Shown: positions 25,386 through 35,475, numbered from the stretch's first letter. The stretch is 64,000 nucleotides of DNA from JAJRWS01 sp039831705 (GCA_039831705.1 JBDOMT010000215.1:8114-72113); one strand, 5' to 3'. The notes: generated from the sequence alone by a model not told the origin. Program-made: numbers and translations.

Positions 25386-28196
25386 TTACCGCAGCCGATC
25401 CTGAGCAACACCTTCTCTTTCAGTCTTACGCCGTCCAAAAAAGACATACAACGCCAACAACAAAGGCAAAATGGGTGGGACCAAAATAGCATACAGCTTG
25501 CTTTGGTCCTGCTCTGAGCGTACTTCTTGCTCCAACTGATATTGGATCTGCTTAACCTTACGGCTACGCTCAGCTTCCAAGGCCTGAATCTGGGCTGTCA
25601 ATTTGTCCTGCTCTCGTAATTGGACTCGCTGCAGCAATTGCTGACGAGCATTGGCACTGAGCCCCTCGCGTTGTTGCACATCGGCAACTTTCTTTTCAAA
25701 CGCTTGCTGTGCATCGTCGATTTCCTGTTTGATATCGTCGACAAACTCATTTTCTTGCTCCAATGCCTTGTCACGATGCTCCAGGGTAGCCTCGTCGATT
25801 TTTGTGAGCGTACGATGCATGCGAGTACGCTTGCGAATTTCGACAAAGCGGTCTTCACCTGCCAAGACATCGATGGTATTGAGAATGAACGTAACGTTTT
25901 GCGTAGCGGTCAAAAACTGGTTGTCACCACTTTGCCGAATGGCAAAGAAATCTGGGATAATCCAGTCGATGTCGGTGATTAGGGCCACATTGATTTCTGG
26001 CCCTGTCCCCTGACTGGCATCGATCTTATCAGCCGGATCCTCTTTATCCATAGTATTCGCGTCCGTAGTGTCCGCATCCGCCTGACTCTTGTCACCGGCA
26101 GGCTCGCCCTTGTCTCCTAAAGAAGTGTCTTCCAATGAAGATCCTTTTAAATCCAACAGGTCTTCGGCAGGTAAGGTGCCATGTATTTGCGCAGCCAGAA
26201 CATATGGCTCACGTGTCAATCGGCGCCCATAAACATGCGTGTTAGGTGCACGACGACTCAAAGCAGAGATTTCGACGGTACCCGAGGCATCGCCCGTAAC
26301 TGCAAGTTGCTCAAAAGTGAGTGGGCTGTCTTCGACTGGAGCAAGCGAACCTGGGTAAAGTAATAAAAGTTGATTCAGACCCGAGGAGATCGGATTATCG
26401 GGATTGAACGGTTGGATCGCTCCATTGCCATGGTCAATAAAGACCCACTGAGGATCGGCGATGGAACCGACACTCCGATCGGGCATGTATTCCTGCCAAA
26501 CCACTTCGGTTGGATAAGTTCGAACACCCAACAAACGCCAGAGTTGACTGATATCCCCCTTGGGTGGTGGCGGCTGGCCACCTCCAAACATACTCATCCT
26601 GGGATCTTGTTGTTTCGGTTCCGCAGTACCCACAGCGTACTGGGGTGGGTAAAAGTGGGGATACGGATCTTCCAGTATTACCGTGTGTGTACCCGAACGA
26701 ATCGCGTCTACTAAATGATCCATCGGTTGCTGCTCCAGCATCGAAGGCTGGACTGCCAACAGGACATCGTAATGGTCTTCAATCGGCTGTGCCGGACTAA
26801 CTTCGGAGACATCGTATTGCTTACGCAATTCGGTAATCAGTGGCCAGTCGCGCTGATGGGATCCAGTCGAATCGACCAGGGGAATACCCGTATTGATCAC
26901 ACCCAATTTCAGCCGTTTCGGCTCGGAGACAGTGATAATCGAGCGAATGAGTTCGTATTCAACGGGGATCCCTTTACCAAAGAATGGAATGATGATCTTA
27001 TCCAATCCGCTGGTGATCGCAGCTGCCAGAAACAATTCATCTCGCGATTGTGCGTTGCCCTTGGTCACCACGATTTGCTGGGGGGTGATACCATAGGTTT
27101 TTTCGGCAAGCACTGCTTCCGGACCATAACTGTCAATTTTGTGCAGCGCCACTTGAATTTTCCCACCACCCAACGCCTGAATTTCCTGTAAGGCCGAAAC
27201 CAGGTTGAGCTGGGTCGCCGTGTACTCCGTCGGCACCTGCCGACTGACATAGGCGTCAATCTTGATGGTGTTGGCTTTTTCGTTTTCACGGAGCTCGGTT
27301 AACAGTTTCAATGTGTCTGGGGAAAGTGAGCTGAGCTGCTCGGTGCTGATATCAATACGCAATCCATTGTGACTGTGAGCATAGGCGGTAAGGCCCACAG
27401 CCAGAGCCCCCAAAGACAGCGTACGAATAATAAAGTGGGGAGTGAGGACTCGACCCTGTTCGCGCGCCTGCCAATGACGCTGACCGATCAAGATCATACT
27501 GAGGTACAACATGACCACAGCAATCATCACAAAATAAACTATGCCTCCTAGGCTTAAGACACCGCGTTGAAAATCATGAAATTGTTCCAACGCACTCCAT
27601 CGACGAATCGATTGGGCCAGGCTGGGATCCTTAATGATCCAATCGGCCACGCCAAACAGGGCCAAAGGTAGATTGAGCAACATGCCCAGAATAAAGCCGA
27701 CCGTAAGGTTGGCGGTTACGAACGAGGCCACCATGCCGATCGAGATCATCGATACACCGATGAACCAATAGCCGACGTAGGTGCTTACAAACAGTCCAAA
27801 GTCGGGACTGCCTAAGCCGTATAGGAACACGAGAAAAATAGAAAAGGCTGAAAATAACAGCGATACCGTGAAAATGGCCACGGCCGCCAGATACTTTCCC
27901 AACACCACGTCAAAGTCGCTGGCTGGAATGGTGAGTAGCAGTTCATCCGTTCCCTGGCGGCGTTCTTCCGCCCAAATGCTCATCGTGATCGCTGGAATGA
28001 ACACCAACATGATAAAAGGCAGCCATTGGCTCAACTGGTCCAGATTGGCCAGGTTGTTGGAAAAAAACTCTGGCGGCCAAAAGGTTGCCAAAGCGCTGAG
28101 CACTACAAATACGCAAATGAATACGTACCCGGTGGGGCTGGAAAAATAGCTGACAAAATCACGTTTGAAGATCGATTTGAGAACGTGCCAGTTCAT
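25386..28196 (-). CDS. ABC permease fused to GldG-like auxiliary domain
   Basis: 936 residues. Residues about 1-240 are an ABC-2 type permease with six predicted membrane helices (start MNWHVLKSIFKRDFVSYFSS, with the SIWAEERRQGTDELLLTIP segment typical of GldF). Residues about 250-800 are a GldG-like ABC-auxiliary region (IKIDAYVSRQVPTEYTAT, then PVEYELIRSIITVSEPKRLK). A coiled coil covers about 810-900, and a last membrane helix precedes the C-terminus (LYAILVPPILPLLLALYVFF). In Bacteroidetes gldF and gldG are separate; here they are fused. Works with the ATPase at 28282. The transported substrate is not known. Confidence 0.9.
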   Translation of the reverse strand: MNWHVLKSIFKRDFVSYFSSPTGYVFICVFVVLSALATFWPPEFFSNNLANLDQLSQWLPFIMLVFIPAITMSIWAEERRQGTDELLLTIPASDFDVVLGKYLAAVAIFTVSLLFSAFSIFLVFLYGLGSPDFGLFVSTYVGYWFIGVSMISIGMVASFVTANLTVGFILGMLLNLPLALFGVADWIIKDPSLAQSIRRWSALEQFHDFQRGVLSLGGIVYFVMIAVVMLYLSMILIGQRHWQAREQGRVLTPHFIIRTLSLGALAVGLTAYAHSHNGLRIDISTEQLSSLSPDTLKLLTELRENEKANTIKIDAYVSRQVPTEYTATQLNLVSALQEIQALGGGKIQVALHKIDSYGPEAVLAEKTYGITPQQIVVTKGNAQSRDELFLAAAITSGLDKIIIPFFGKGIPVEYELIRSIITVSEPKRLKLGVINTGIPLVDSTGSHQRDWPLITELRKQYDVSEVSPAQPIEDHYDVLLAVQPSMLEQQPMDHLVDAIRSGTHTVILEDPYPHFYPPQYAVGTAEPKQQDPRMSMFGGGQPPPPKGDISQLWRLLGVRTYPTEVVWQEYMPDRSVGSIADPQWVFIDHGNGAIQPFNPDNPISSGLNQLLLLYPGSLAPVEDSPLTFEQLAVTGDASGTVEISALSRRAPNTHVYGRRLTREPYVLAAQIHGTLPAEDLLDLKGSSLEDTSLGDKGEPAGDKSQADADTTDANTMDKEDPADKIDASQGTGPEINVALITDIDWIIPDFFAIRQSGDNQFLTATQNVTFILNTIDVLAGEDRFVEIRKRTRMHRTLTKIDEATLEHRDKALEQENEFVDDIKQEIDDAQQAFEKKVADVQQREGLSANARQQLLQRVQLREQDKLTAQIQALEAERSRKVKQIQYQLEQEVRSEQDQSKLYAILVPPILPLLLALYVFFGRRKTEREGVAQDRLR

Positions 28197-28281
28197 GGAT
28201 GGCGACCCTTAGTTTGCTAAAAGCTTAAATGGTAGTTGAATGATTACTCATTGTGAAATAAAGATTAGCCACACCGCAGTC

Positions 28282-29046
28282 CTAAATCGCTCCGGTCAGC
28301 TCCAAGAATTTTTTGTCCAGGTCATGCCCCTGGCCCAACCCGGCGGGCGTGCCGTCGAATACAATGCGGCCTTCGTTGATGAAGATAACCCGATTGCACA
28401 TCGCTTCAACTTCTTGGAGGATGTGCGTGGAAAGCAAGATGGTTTTGGATTCACCCAACTGTCGAATCATCTTCCGTACTTCCCGAATTTGGTTCGGATC
28501 GAGCCCCGCGGTCGGTTCGTCCAAGATCAGAACATCCGGATCGTGGAGGAGGGCCTGCGCCATACCGACACGTTGGCGAAACCCTTTGGAAAGCTTTCCG
28601 ATCGGTTTTCCGATGACCGTTTCCAAGCGGCAAAGGGTAATAATCTCGTCCAGTCGTTGCCGCATCAAACGGGCGGACATGCCACGAGCGTTGGCAAAGA
28701 ATGTGAGTAGGCTCCGAGGTGTCATGTCGGGATAAAGGGGGCCATTTTCAGGCAGGTAGCCAAGGCGTTTGGCACCTTGCAAGCGATCTCCGGCCATATT
28801 GAATCCGGCCACACGGGCGACTCCGGTCGAAGGTGCCAGATAGCCGGTGAGCAGCTTCATGGTGGTACTTTTACCTGCCCCATTGGGACCCAAAAAGGCA
28901 GCCACTTCTCCCTGATTGATCGAGAAGGTAACATCTCGTGCTGCGGCAAAATTGCCATAAAATTTCGACAGCTCCACAGCCTCGATCATGGGGGTTCCAG
29001 CGGCCGACCGAGGGGTAACGTCTTCTTGTGGGGGTTGCTCAAGCAT
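28282..29046 (-). CDS. ABC transporter ATP-binding protein (GldA-like)
   Basis: 254 residues with a complete ABC ATPase core: Walker A GPNGAGKST, Q-loop near GYLPENGPLYPDMTPR, signature LSKGFRQRVGMAQAL, Walker B VLILDEPTAGLDP, and switch His in LLSTHILQEVEAMC. The first 19 residues are an unconserved Pro/Gln-rich extension; a start at the internal MIEAVELSKFYG (residue 20) is also possible. The gene lies upstream of the permease-GldG fusion (gap of 85 bases) in a probable three-gene minus-strand operon. Confidence 0.93.
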   Translation of the reverse strand: MLEQPPQEDVTPRSAAGTPMIEAVELSKFYGNFAAARDVTFSINQGEVAAFLGPNGAGKSTTMKLLTGYLAPSTGVARVAGFNMAGDRLQGAKRLGYLPENGPLYPDMTPRSLLTFFANARGMSARLMRQRLDEIITLCRLETVIGKPIGKLSKGFRQRVGMAQALLHDPDVLILDEPTAGLDPNQIREVRKMIRQLGESKTILLSTHILQEVEAMCNRVIFINEGRIVFDGTPAGLGQGHDLDKKFLELTGAI

Positions 29047-29114
29047 CTGAAAAATCGGAGGGGGTGATTGGGGAAGGATAAAGAGCCGACAAGGGAACTG
29101 GTGCCGACGCTACA

Positions 29115-29156
29115 CTGTTTGGTCTACGCTGTTTGGTCTACGCTGTTTGGTCTACG
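29115..29156 (+). repeat. Three tandem copies of a 14-base unit
   Basis: CTGTTTGGTCTACG is repeated three times without change (29115, 29129, 29143). The period is two heptads. It lies in the leader of the ABC operon, 70 bases upstream of the ATPase start. Confidence 0.9.
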
Positions 29157-29278
29157 CGGGAATGTGTCGTTTGTTCAGACAGCAAAACATCAGGCTGCCA
29201 AGCACATGGGGGGCGTGCGTAAACCCGTATATTTCATCCGTTTCGTTGTGAGGCCCAGTAATCTTATAGGAATGGGTT

Positions 29279-29379
29279 AAGTCCTTTCGTGGCAAGGCAT
29301 GTGAGGTTCACGACCGCAGGTGTATTTTTCACACTTTGAGGATCGTGGACCGAAACATAACGCAGCCACGGAAGGACTT
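29279..29379. repeat. Long-range inverted repeat, possible structured RNA
   Basis: AAGTCCTTTCGTGGC (29279-29293) pairs with GCCACGGAAGGACTT (29365-29379) with one mismatch, closing a 71-base interior. The whole 474-base gap between nadB and the ABC operon has no coding frame I believe. The interior might form a structured transcript or be a palindromic repeat remnant. Confidence 0.4.
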
Positions 29380-29520
29380 GGGACGCCGTAGCAGAAACGG
29401 ATGTAATATGCGGGTAAAACGGGAGGACCGCAGGAGCGGCGAATTCTCGCCATTCTATCAGGCTGAACCGTAGTCTGATATCCCCGGGAAGAAGGTTTTT
29501 TTAGGGCTGGTCACATCTCC

Positions 29521-31209
29521 CTACCCCAGCTCCCGATACTCCCCAGCCGCCAGACGCGATGTGGCCAGCCGTTTTTGCCAGCGAGAATCGCCTTGGCAAG
29601 GGAAATCATGGCGAAAATGGACCCCTCTCGACTCCTCACGCTCAAGTGCCGCACCAATGACAACCTGGGCAATAGTCAACATGTTTTGCAGTTCCCAGCC
29701 GGTAGGGTCGGTAAATTGCCGATCGAGGGCATAACGACACCAGGTATCGACGGTCGTGGACGCCAAGTGGAGTTGCTCCCCAGATCGCCGGACACCCACT
29801 TGACGCCACATCAGGCTTCGGAGCGAATTACGCACATCCAGCAAATCCAGTCGTTCTTCGTGGGGAGAAGTGGGCTTATTCTCTAATGGAATGGCCTGAT
29901 ACGAGTCAGGCTGACTCAAGGCGGCTGCCGAAGCGCCCGCGCCCGCGTGCGCCCCATAGACGAGCCCTTCCAGAAGACTATTGGAAGCTAACCGATTGGC
30001 CCCATGCAAGCCACTGCTGGTCGCTTCGCCAGCAGCCCACAAACCGGGCAAAGTCGTTTGCCCCTGTGGGTCAATCGTGACCCCCCCCACAATGTAGTGG
30101 GCACCCGGCCGAACAGGCACCCGATCGGTGGTAATATCGAGCCCAAATTCCTGGCATCTGCGGGTGATACTGGGAAAACGTCTACGCACCCAGTCTGCTT
30201 CGAGATGGCTCAGGTCGAGGTAGACGCACGGGTGACGCGTTTTCTCCATCTCCTCGACGATCGCCTGACTGACAATATCACGTGGAGCCAGTTCGGCCCG
30301 CGGGTCATGTTCGGGCATAAAACGGTGCCCATGACAATCGACCAACAAAGCGCCCTCACCGCGCATCGCTTCGGAGATCAGACTGCGACTGCTACCGGCA
30401 ATGTACAGCACCGTAGGGTGAAACTGCATGAACTCCATGTCCGCCAACTCGACTCCAGCCCGGTAGGCGATGGCATGTCCATCGCCAGTCGCAACCGCAG
30501 AGTTGGTGGTCTCCCGATAGAGTTGCCCTGAGCCGCCCGTGCAGAGGACAGTTTGCTTGGCCCACAGAAACGTTTTCCCGTGATGTTGATTCCAAACCAA
30601 AGCGCCTCGACAGACGTTGTCGCAGGTAAGCAGGTCGATGGTAAAAGTGTGCCGCCAAATCTGTCGATTCGGCTCCTGGTGAACCCGCTCGATCATGGCC
30701 CGCATTACCTCTTTGCCGGTAGCATCACCCAGCGCATGGACGATGCGAAACTGGCTATGCCCCCCTTCTCTGCCCAGGACAAACTCTCCCAATGATTCAC
30801 CGGCCTGATGATCGCCCGTTTGCAGATTACCCATTTGCAGATTGCCTGGCGGTTCTCGATCGAATTGTGTGCCCCAGGCAACGAGCTGATCGATATGCTG
30901 GGGCGCTTCGCGAACGACCATTTCAACCACCTCTCGATCGCAAAGCCCCGCCCCCGCAGTCAAGGTGTCGGCCAGGTGCTGATCGAAATCGTCACAGGAA
31001 TTCAGCACACTGGCAATGCCTCCCTGAGCATAATTGCTGTTCGATTCTTTCAATCGGTCTTTGGTGACGACCAACACCGACAGTTGGGGATCTATCTCCA
31101 ATGCAGCACGGAGTCCGGCAATGCCCCCGCCAATGATTAACACATCGACAAACTGATGCGGAATTTGCTTGGGATGAAATGGCACCAAATAACGCGGATA
31201 GGAAGACAT
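29521..31209 (-). CDS. nadB: L-aspartate oxidase
   Basis: 562 residues. FAD-binding N-terminus VLIIGGGIAGLRAALEI, substrate-site segment SNSNYAQGGIASVL, EFMQFHPTVLYIAG, the HGANRLASNSLLEGLVYG motif, and the C-terminal helical domain with LRSLMWRQVGVRR (Arg-rich succinate-dehydrogenase-like end). NadB oxidises L-aspartate to iminoaspartate, which quinolinate synthase NadA uses for NAD synthesis. No nadA or nadC lies nearby. Length and motifs are normal. Confidence 0.95.
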   Translation of the reverse strand: MSSYPRYLVPFHPKQIPHQFVDVLIIGGGIAGLRAALEIDPQLSVLVVTKDRLKESNSNYAQGGIASVLNSCDDFDQHLADTLTAGAGLCDREVVEMVVREAPQHIDQLVAWGTQFDREPPGNLQMGNLQTGDHQAGESLGEFVLGREGGHSQFRIVHALGDATGKEVMRAMIERVHQEPNRQIWRHTFTIDLLTCDNVCRGALVWNQHHGKTFLWAKQTVLCTGGSGQLYRETTNSAVATGDGHAIAYRAGVELADMEFMQFHPTVLYIAGSSRSLISEAMRGEGALLVDCHGHRFMPEHDPRAELAPRDIVSQAIVEEMEKTRHPCVYLDLSHLEADWVRRRFPSITRRCQEFGLDITTDRVPVRPGAHYIVGGVTIDPQGQTTLPGLWAAGEATSSGLHGANRLASNSLLEGLVYGAHAGAGASAAALSQPDSYQAIPLENKPTSPHEERLDLLDVRNSLRSLMWRQVGVRRSGEQLHLASTTVDTWCRYALDRQFTDPTGWELQNMLTIAQVVIGAALEREESRGVHFRHDFPCQGDSRWQKRLATSRLAAGEYRELG

Positions 31210-31369
31210 GGGGAGAAATGATTGATGTTAGATGGTTGATATCGACCTTGTCGAACAATTGCCTTGAACGGTTTTATTTTGACAGGATAAAACAGGATAC
31301 ACATGATCAACAGGAGTATTTGTACAATTCGACCGTATGGCGTGCATCCCGTTAAATGAAGGATAACCG

Positions 31370-34300
31370 CTAAGGGCTCTCGCTCTTCGCTCCTCGCTCC
31401 TCGCCCTTCGCCGTACCTTTCACGTAGGCACGCATCCGCTCGATAAATGCTGCCGGAACGCGACTGCGATAGGTGTCACGGAGATCACGTTGGTTGTCTT
31501 GGGTGTGATTCGCTTCATAACTCATCCGACGGTTTTTGCGCAACCCCAGGCTGCGCAGCGCCGCGTTGAGCTCTGTCTGCGCGGATTGAGCCTGGCCGTC
31601 GGTACTGGCCGCCAACGACTTGAGATTTTTCCAACGCTGCAAAAACCGCTGGAGTTCTTCCTGAGTCCAACCCACTTTGTCGAGCATTTTTTGGTCGACC
31701 TGCCCTCGTTTGAATTGATCGGTCAGACGATTGAGGACCAGGTTGGTTTGCTGACGCGCGTAGTCGAGATTGGCAGCGTCTCCTTCGGCTGCTTCCTGTT
31801 CAGGACCAGGTGGAATGGTACTTGAACTTTGTCCGTCGCCCCCCCCCTCTTGCGCTGATGGCGATCCTTGAGTTGAAGGGGCCTGAGATGGACGATCTTG
31901 TGCTGGAGAGTCTGGTGGCTGAAAATTTGCGTCTGGCTGGCCGTTCGAGTTGGTGGATTCGCCGGGGGTTGGTTCGTTAGCCGAAGGAGATTCCGATTGC
32001 TCGCGGTTAGCCGATGGCGAATTTTCAGAAGAGTTTTCGGATGAATCAGAAGCCGTGTCCGATGGGTCTGGTTGTTGGCCCGACGGCTGATGATTCGATT
32101 GCCCGTTTGATGGATCACCCGACTTGTTGTCAGCGCCCGTCTGTTTTTGATTCGACCGGCCCTGGTCCGACCGGCCCTGGTCCGACTGGCCCTGGTTCGA
32201 CGGGTCCTGGCCTGGTTTGGACAAATCGCCCTGAGCACCATCCGCTGCCCCTTGGTTATCTCCAGAATTCCCTTGATCACCTTGAGAAGATGGCGTATCG
32301 CCCGGCCGTGACCCGGTTTGGCCCGCGCCTGGTTGCTCTGATTGTCCACTTCCCTCATCGGCCGCCTGGTGTTGTCCGTCGCTGCCGGTTCCTTTTGAAT
32401 CGGCCTGCTGACCGGCACCTTGATCCCCGCCACCCGACCGATCCCCACTCTGCCCGCCCTGAGAATCCGACTCCCGTTGATCTCGCGCCGTGGCCGAATC
32501 CTGCTGGTCATCTGACGGTTTACCCGCCTCGCTGTCGCTCTGTTTGTCACTTGGTTTGCGGGCCTGTTCCGAGCTGGCCCCAGTTTGCTCATCCGATGAG
32601 CTCTCGCCAGCACCAGCTTCGCCCTGTTCGGGGGACTTTTCTCCAGATGCTCCCGTAGATTGAGACTCCCTCTCTTCCGATAAACCCGTCGAGGGGTCCT
32701 CTGGTTGGCTATCTTCCGTGCTGCCTTCGGCGCCGGCCTCGCCCTGTTCGGGCGATTTTTCTGCGGATTCTCCCGTGGATTGAGATTCCCCATCTTGCTC
32801 TGAGGTTGGGTCTTGGTTGGCTTCTTCTTCAGCAAGATGCTCAAGAAGTCGCTCGAAGGCCGTACCATCGTCGTCTCCTTCGGAAGAGACCTTTTCTAGA
32901 GTCGATCCCTGTTCGTCTGCTGTCGACTCTGGGGATTGCTGATTGCCAGCCTTCTCACTACTTGTACTATTTTCACTTGCGGAACTCCCCTGCCCCGTTC
33001 CATCTGAATCCGTTCCATCTGACTGATCGCTTTCGCCTCCCGTGTTCTGGTTCCCATGAGCTCCGTCACCCTTCACACGGTCTTCACTCCCACCACCCTC
33101 ACCGTTCTCGCCACTTGCAGTGCCGTCACTCTCACCACCCTCGCCACTCGAACTGCTGCCGCTCTCACCACTCTCACCACCCTCGCCACTCGAACTGCTG
33201 CCGCTCTCACCACCCTCGTCACTCTCGCTACTCGAACTGCTACCGCTCTCACCGCTCTCACCACTCTCGCTACTCGAACTACTGCCGCTCTCACCACCCT
33301 CGCCATCGCTTCCTGTCTCGTCGGCCGCACTACCTTCAGAGGTTTGATCGTCTTCTGGACTCTCCGTTGGATCTTGTGGATTCTCCGGTCGTCTCGAGTC
33401 AGGCGACGCAGAAGATTGCGGACGGGTTACGCGTACTCGCCGTGGCAAGGTGACCGAAACGTTGGCTTCCGGAGCTCGATTGTCACGTGCTTCTGCCCAG
33501 TAAACCAATACATCGCCCTCATGCAGGTTTAACTGTCCAAGAGTAAACATAGTTTGACCAAGAAAACGTCCCGTGTGATTTTTGGAGAGTAAAACTCGAT
33601 TCAGCCGGACCGTTTCAGAAGTGAGATTTTCTTGCGGATTCACTCCAACTTGCTCCAAATGGCCCACAACACGCACCTCAGACAGGGCGAAATCTGGGTC
33701 ACTCGCTTCCACTTCGACAGTCATTTGCTCATCCATTGGTCGAGCGACTATTTCATCCGCATTCCCCCCGTCGGATTCAGTCAGTTGGTCGGATTCAGCC
33801 AGTTGGTCGGTCTCAGTCAGTCGAATTTCGGGAGCGTAGTCCGGAGTTACAGCAATCCGATATTTTGGCGGCTGGCGATTGGACCGTTTCGTCGTGGTAG
33901 TAAAACGCAATACATAACTGACATAACTGGGCGTTCGACGATCGGATCGCAAGGTGAGAGGAAATTGAGCCCACACCTGGTCTCTGGCATTTTGGTCTCC
34001 AATAATCTGCATGGGTAAATCGTGACGACCATCCGCATTAAAATCGACAAAGGCTTCCTGGATGGGATGGTTCGAGAGCCCAAACAAAGTAACACGAGTT
34101 CCTTCCAGCGCATCCAAGTCGCCGGTCGTATTGACTTCTCGAGATGGGTAGCCCGTGTAGGATGGATAATCGTAGCGTACCCGCTTCACCACGATGGTGG
34201 GTCGGGCAAAAACGTAAACCTGATAAGTGGCCGATCGAGCATCACCCGCTTCGATCCAGTAATCGATGTCTTGCTCCATGCCATCGTAGCTTGTATTCGG

Positions 34301-35125
34301 TAGTTGGCATTGTCGCTCGAGACTCATAGACGTAGCGGGTCCCGACCCTTGCATGAGAATCGAAAGAGGCTCCGAGCGAGCGCTCAAATCTTTAGTGGGA
34401 CGGGTTTGGTAGTAGAGTACCGCCTGCTCATCTACGCTCATGCCTTGGATATTGGCTGCAACGGTCAGGCGATCACCACGAGCCACAGAAACTTCCCCCG
34501 GACGAATGTCGGTAATTTGTACCCGGCTGGGTACGCGACTGGATGACCAGGGGAATAAGACGCGACTTGCTGAAATGATTGGATTCTTAGGAGACAATAA
34601 GCAGTACAGTGCAAAAGTGGCCGCGACGGCTACCAATACGTATCCCAAACGCAAAACGACCGCCCGATCGACTGCCGTATCGACTGGTATCTGCGACAAT
34701 CGGGTAGCCGCTTGTTGCTCGATCGTTTGATAGACTGAGGCCGATATCTGTTGCCGATGCTTGCGGAACAGAAGCAAGGACAACAGACTGTTTTTAAGCG
34801 TAGGGCTATTATTCTCAAGAGTCTGCGCGGCATAGATTGGATTGATGGAAGTCTGCAACAGAGGCCAAAAAGTCCGCCAACCATACCAGCCAACGCCAAC
34901 CATCAACAGCGAGAACAGTACGCTCCTGGCGGTCAAGCTCCAACCTCCAGGAACAATCCAATGTTCCAACAGGGCTGCAATGAACAGAAAAACTAGTAGC
35001 CCAATAATCAGCGTGAGAAGTCCTGCAAACAGATCAACCAATTTCAATGCACGCCGTGTGGCACTAATTTGCGTGTCGATCAACTGCCGACCGCTGATTT
35101 GCGATTTTTGCGATACGGTGGACAT
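31370..35125 (-). CDS. Large membrane protein with Ser/Gly/Glu-rich repeat region
   Basis: 1251 residues. Three hydrophobic helices near the N-terminus (about residues 31-56, 65-85 and 158-178) resemble DUF4175-type membrane proteins. Residues 200-560 contain beta-rich extracytoplasmic domains (VKRVRYDYPSYTGYPSREVN). Residues about 580-1100 are a very long acidic low-complexity stretch built from repeats such as GESGESGSSSSSES and SDQGRSDQGRSNQ, and the C-terminal 140 residues are again folded (TNLVLNRLTDQFKRGQVDQK). Planctomycetes encode such proteins next to MoxR/VWA clusters, but that neighbourhood is not visible here. The repeats suggest replication-slippage variability. Confidence 0.75.
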   Translation of the reverse strand: MSTVSQKSQISGRQLIDTQISATRRALKLVDLFAGLLTLIIGLLVFLFIAALLEHWIVPGGWSLTARSVLFSLLMVGVGWYGWRTFWPLLQTSINPIYAAQTLENNSPTLKNSLLSLLLFRKHRQQISASVYQTIEQQAATRLSQIPVDTAVDRAVVLRLGYVLVAVAATFALYCLLSPKNPIISASRVLFPWSSSRVPSRVQITDIRPGEVSVARGDRLTVAANIQGMSVDEQAVLYYQTRPTKDLSARSEPLSILMQGSGPATSMSLERQCQLPNTSYDGMEQDIDYWIEAGDARSATYQVYVFARPTIVVKRVRYDYPSYTGYPSREVNTTGDLDALEGTRVTLFGLSNHPIQEAFVDFNADGRHDLPMQIIGDQNARDQVWAQFPLTLRSDRRTPSYVSYVLRFTTTTKRSNRQPPKYRIAVTPDYAPEIRLTETDQLAESDQLTESDGGNADEIVARPMDEQMTVEVEASDPDFALSEVRVVGHLEQVGVNPQENLTSETVRLNRVLLSKNHTGRFLGQTMFTLGQLNLHEGDVLVYWAEARDNRAPEANVSVTLPRRVRVTRPQSSASPDSRRPENPQDPTESPEDDQTSEGSAADETGSDGEGGESGSSSSSESGESGESGSSSSSESDEGGESGSSSSGEGGESGESGSSSSGEGGESDGTASGENGEGGGSEDRVKGDGAHGNQNTGGESDQSDGTDSDGTGQGSSASENSTSSEKAGNQQSPESTADEQGSTLEKVSSEGDDDGTAFERLLEHLAEEEANQDPTSEQDGESQSTGESAEKSPEQGEAGAEGSTEDSQPEDPSTGLSEERESQSTGASGEKSPEQGEAGAGESSSDEQTGASSEQARKPSDKQSDSEAGKPSDDQQDSATARDQRESDSQGGQSGDRSGGGDQGAGQQADSKGTGSDGQHQAADEGSGQSEQPGAGQTGSRPGDTPSSQGDQGNSGDNQGAADGAQGDLSKPGQDPSNQGQSDQGRSDQGRSNQKQTGADNKSGDPSNGQSNHQPSGQQPDPSDTASDSSENSSENSPSANREQSESPSANEPTPGESTNSNGQPDANFQPPDSPAQDRPSQAPSTQGSPSAQEGGGDGQSSSTIPPGPEQEAAEGDAANLDYARQQTNLVLNRLTDQFKRGQVDQKMLDKVGWTQEELQRFLQRWKNLKSLAASTDGQAQSAQTELNAALRSLGLRKNRRMSYEANHTQDNQRDLRDTYRSRVPAAFIERMRAYVKGTAKGEERGAKSESP

Positions 35126-35127
35126 AA

Positions 35128-35162
35128 TGTTGATGTTTGATGTTTGATGTATGATGTGCAGG
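35128..35162 (-). repeat. Degenerate heptamer repeat upstream of the large membrane gene
   Basis: Reads ATGTTTG ATGTTTG ATGTATG ATGTG in 7-base steps, immediately upstream of the minus-strand start codon at 35125. Confidence 0.6.
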
Positions 35163-35352
35163 TGGCAGGTAGGAGATCGCCCTTCCCCAGAGAAATCCGG
35201 GCTAGAGGTCTCACAACTGATGGCTACTTATTCATTATAGGTGTTTTGTTGTAGAAATAAGACGAGCGTTTTCTTCATTTTGTTCCATTGGGGTGTAGGT
35301 ATAGGTCGAATATTACGGAAAATCACGATCCGACGATCGCGTGAAGGGGTCA

Positions 35353-35414
35353 GGTACAAGTTTTCGGCTTTCATGTTCATGGGCCAAAAGACTCGGTTGG
35401 CCGAAAATCGTACC
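35353..35414. repeat. Inverted repeat resembling a REP sequence
   Basis: GGTACAAGTTTTCGGC (35353-35368) and GCCGAAAATCGTACC (35400-35414) are near-complementary with a 31-base spacer. The GGGGTCAGGTAC context resembles repeats mobilised by REP-associated tyrosine transposases; no such transposase is in the window. It lies in the 350-base leader of lpxK, where I see no other gene. Confidence 0.5.
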
Positions 35415-35475
35415 AGACTCCGCCCTCTTGACTACTACCTCAATCAAGCAAACATAAACCTTCAAACAGCAAACC

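Noticed and set aside
31723..32868. 381-residue antisense-overlapping ORF in the acidic repeat gene
   Set aside because: It is an alternative frame of the low-complexity DNA on the same strand; composition only reflects the main frame.
32806..33532. Plus-strand ORFs rich in Ser/His/Thr over 33000-33450
   Set aside because: They are the antisense reading of the Ser/Gly/Glu repeat and have no start or homology support.
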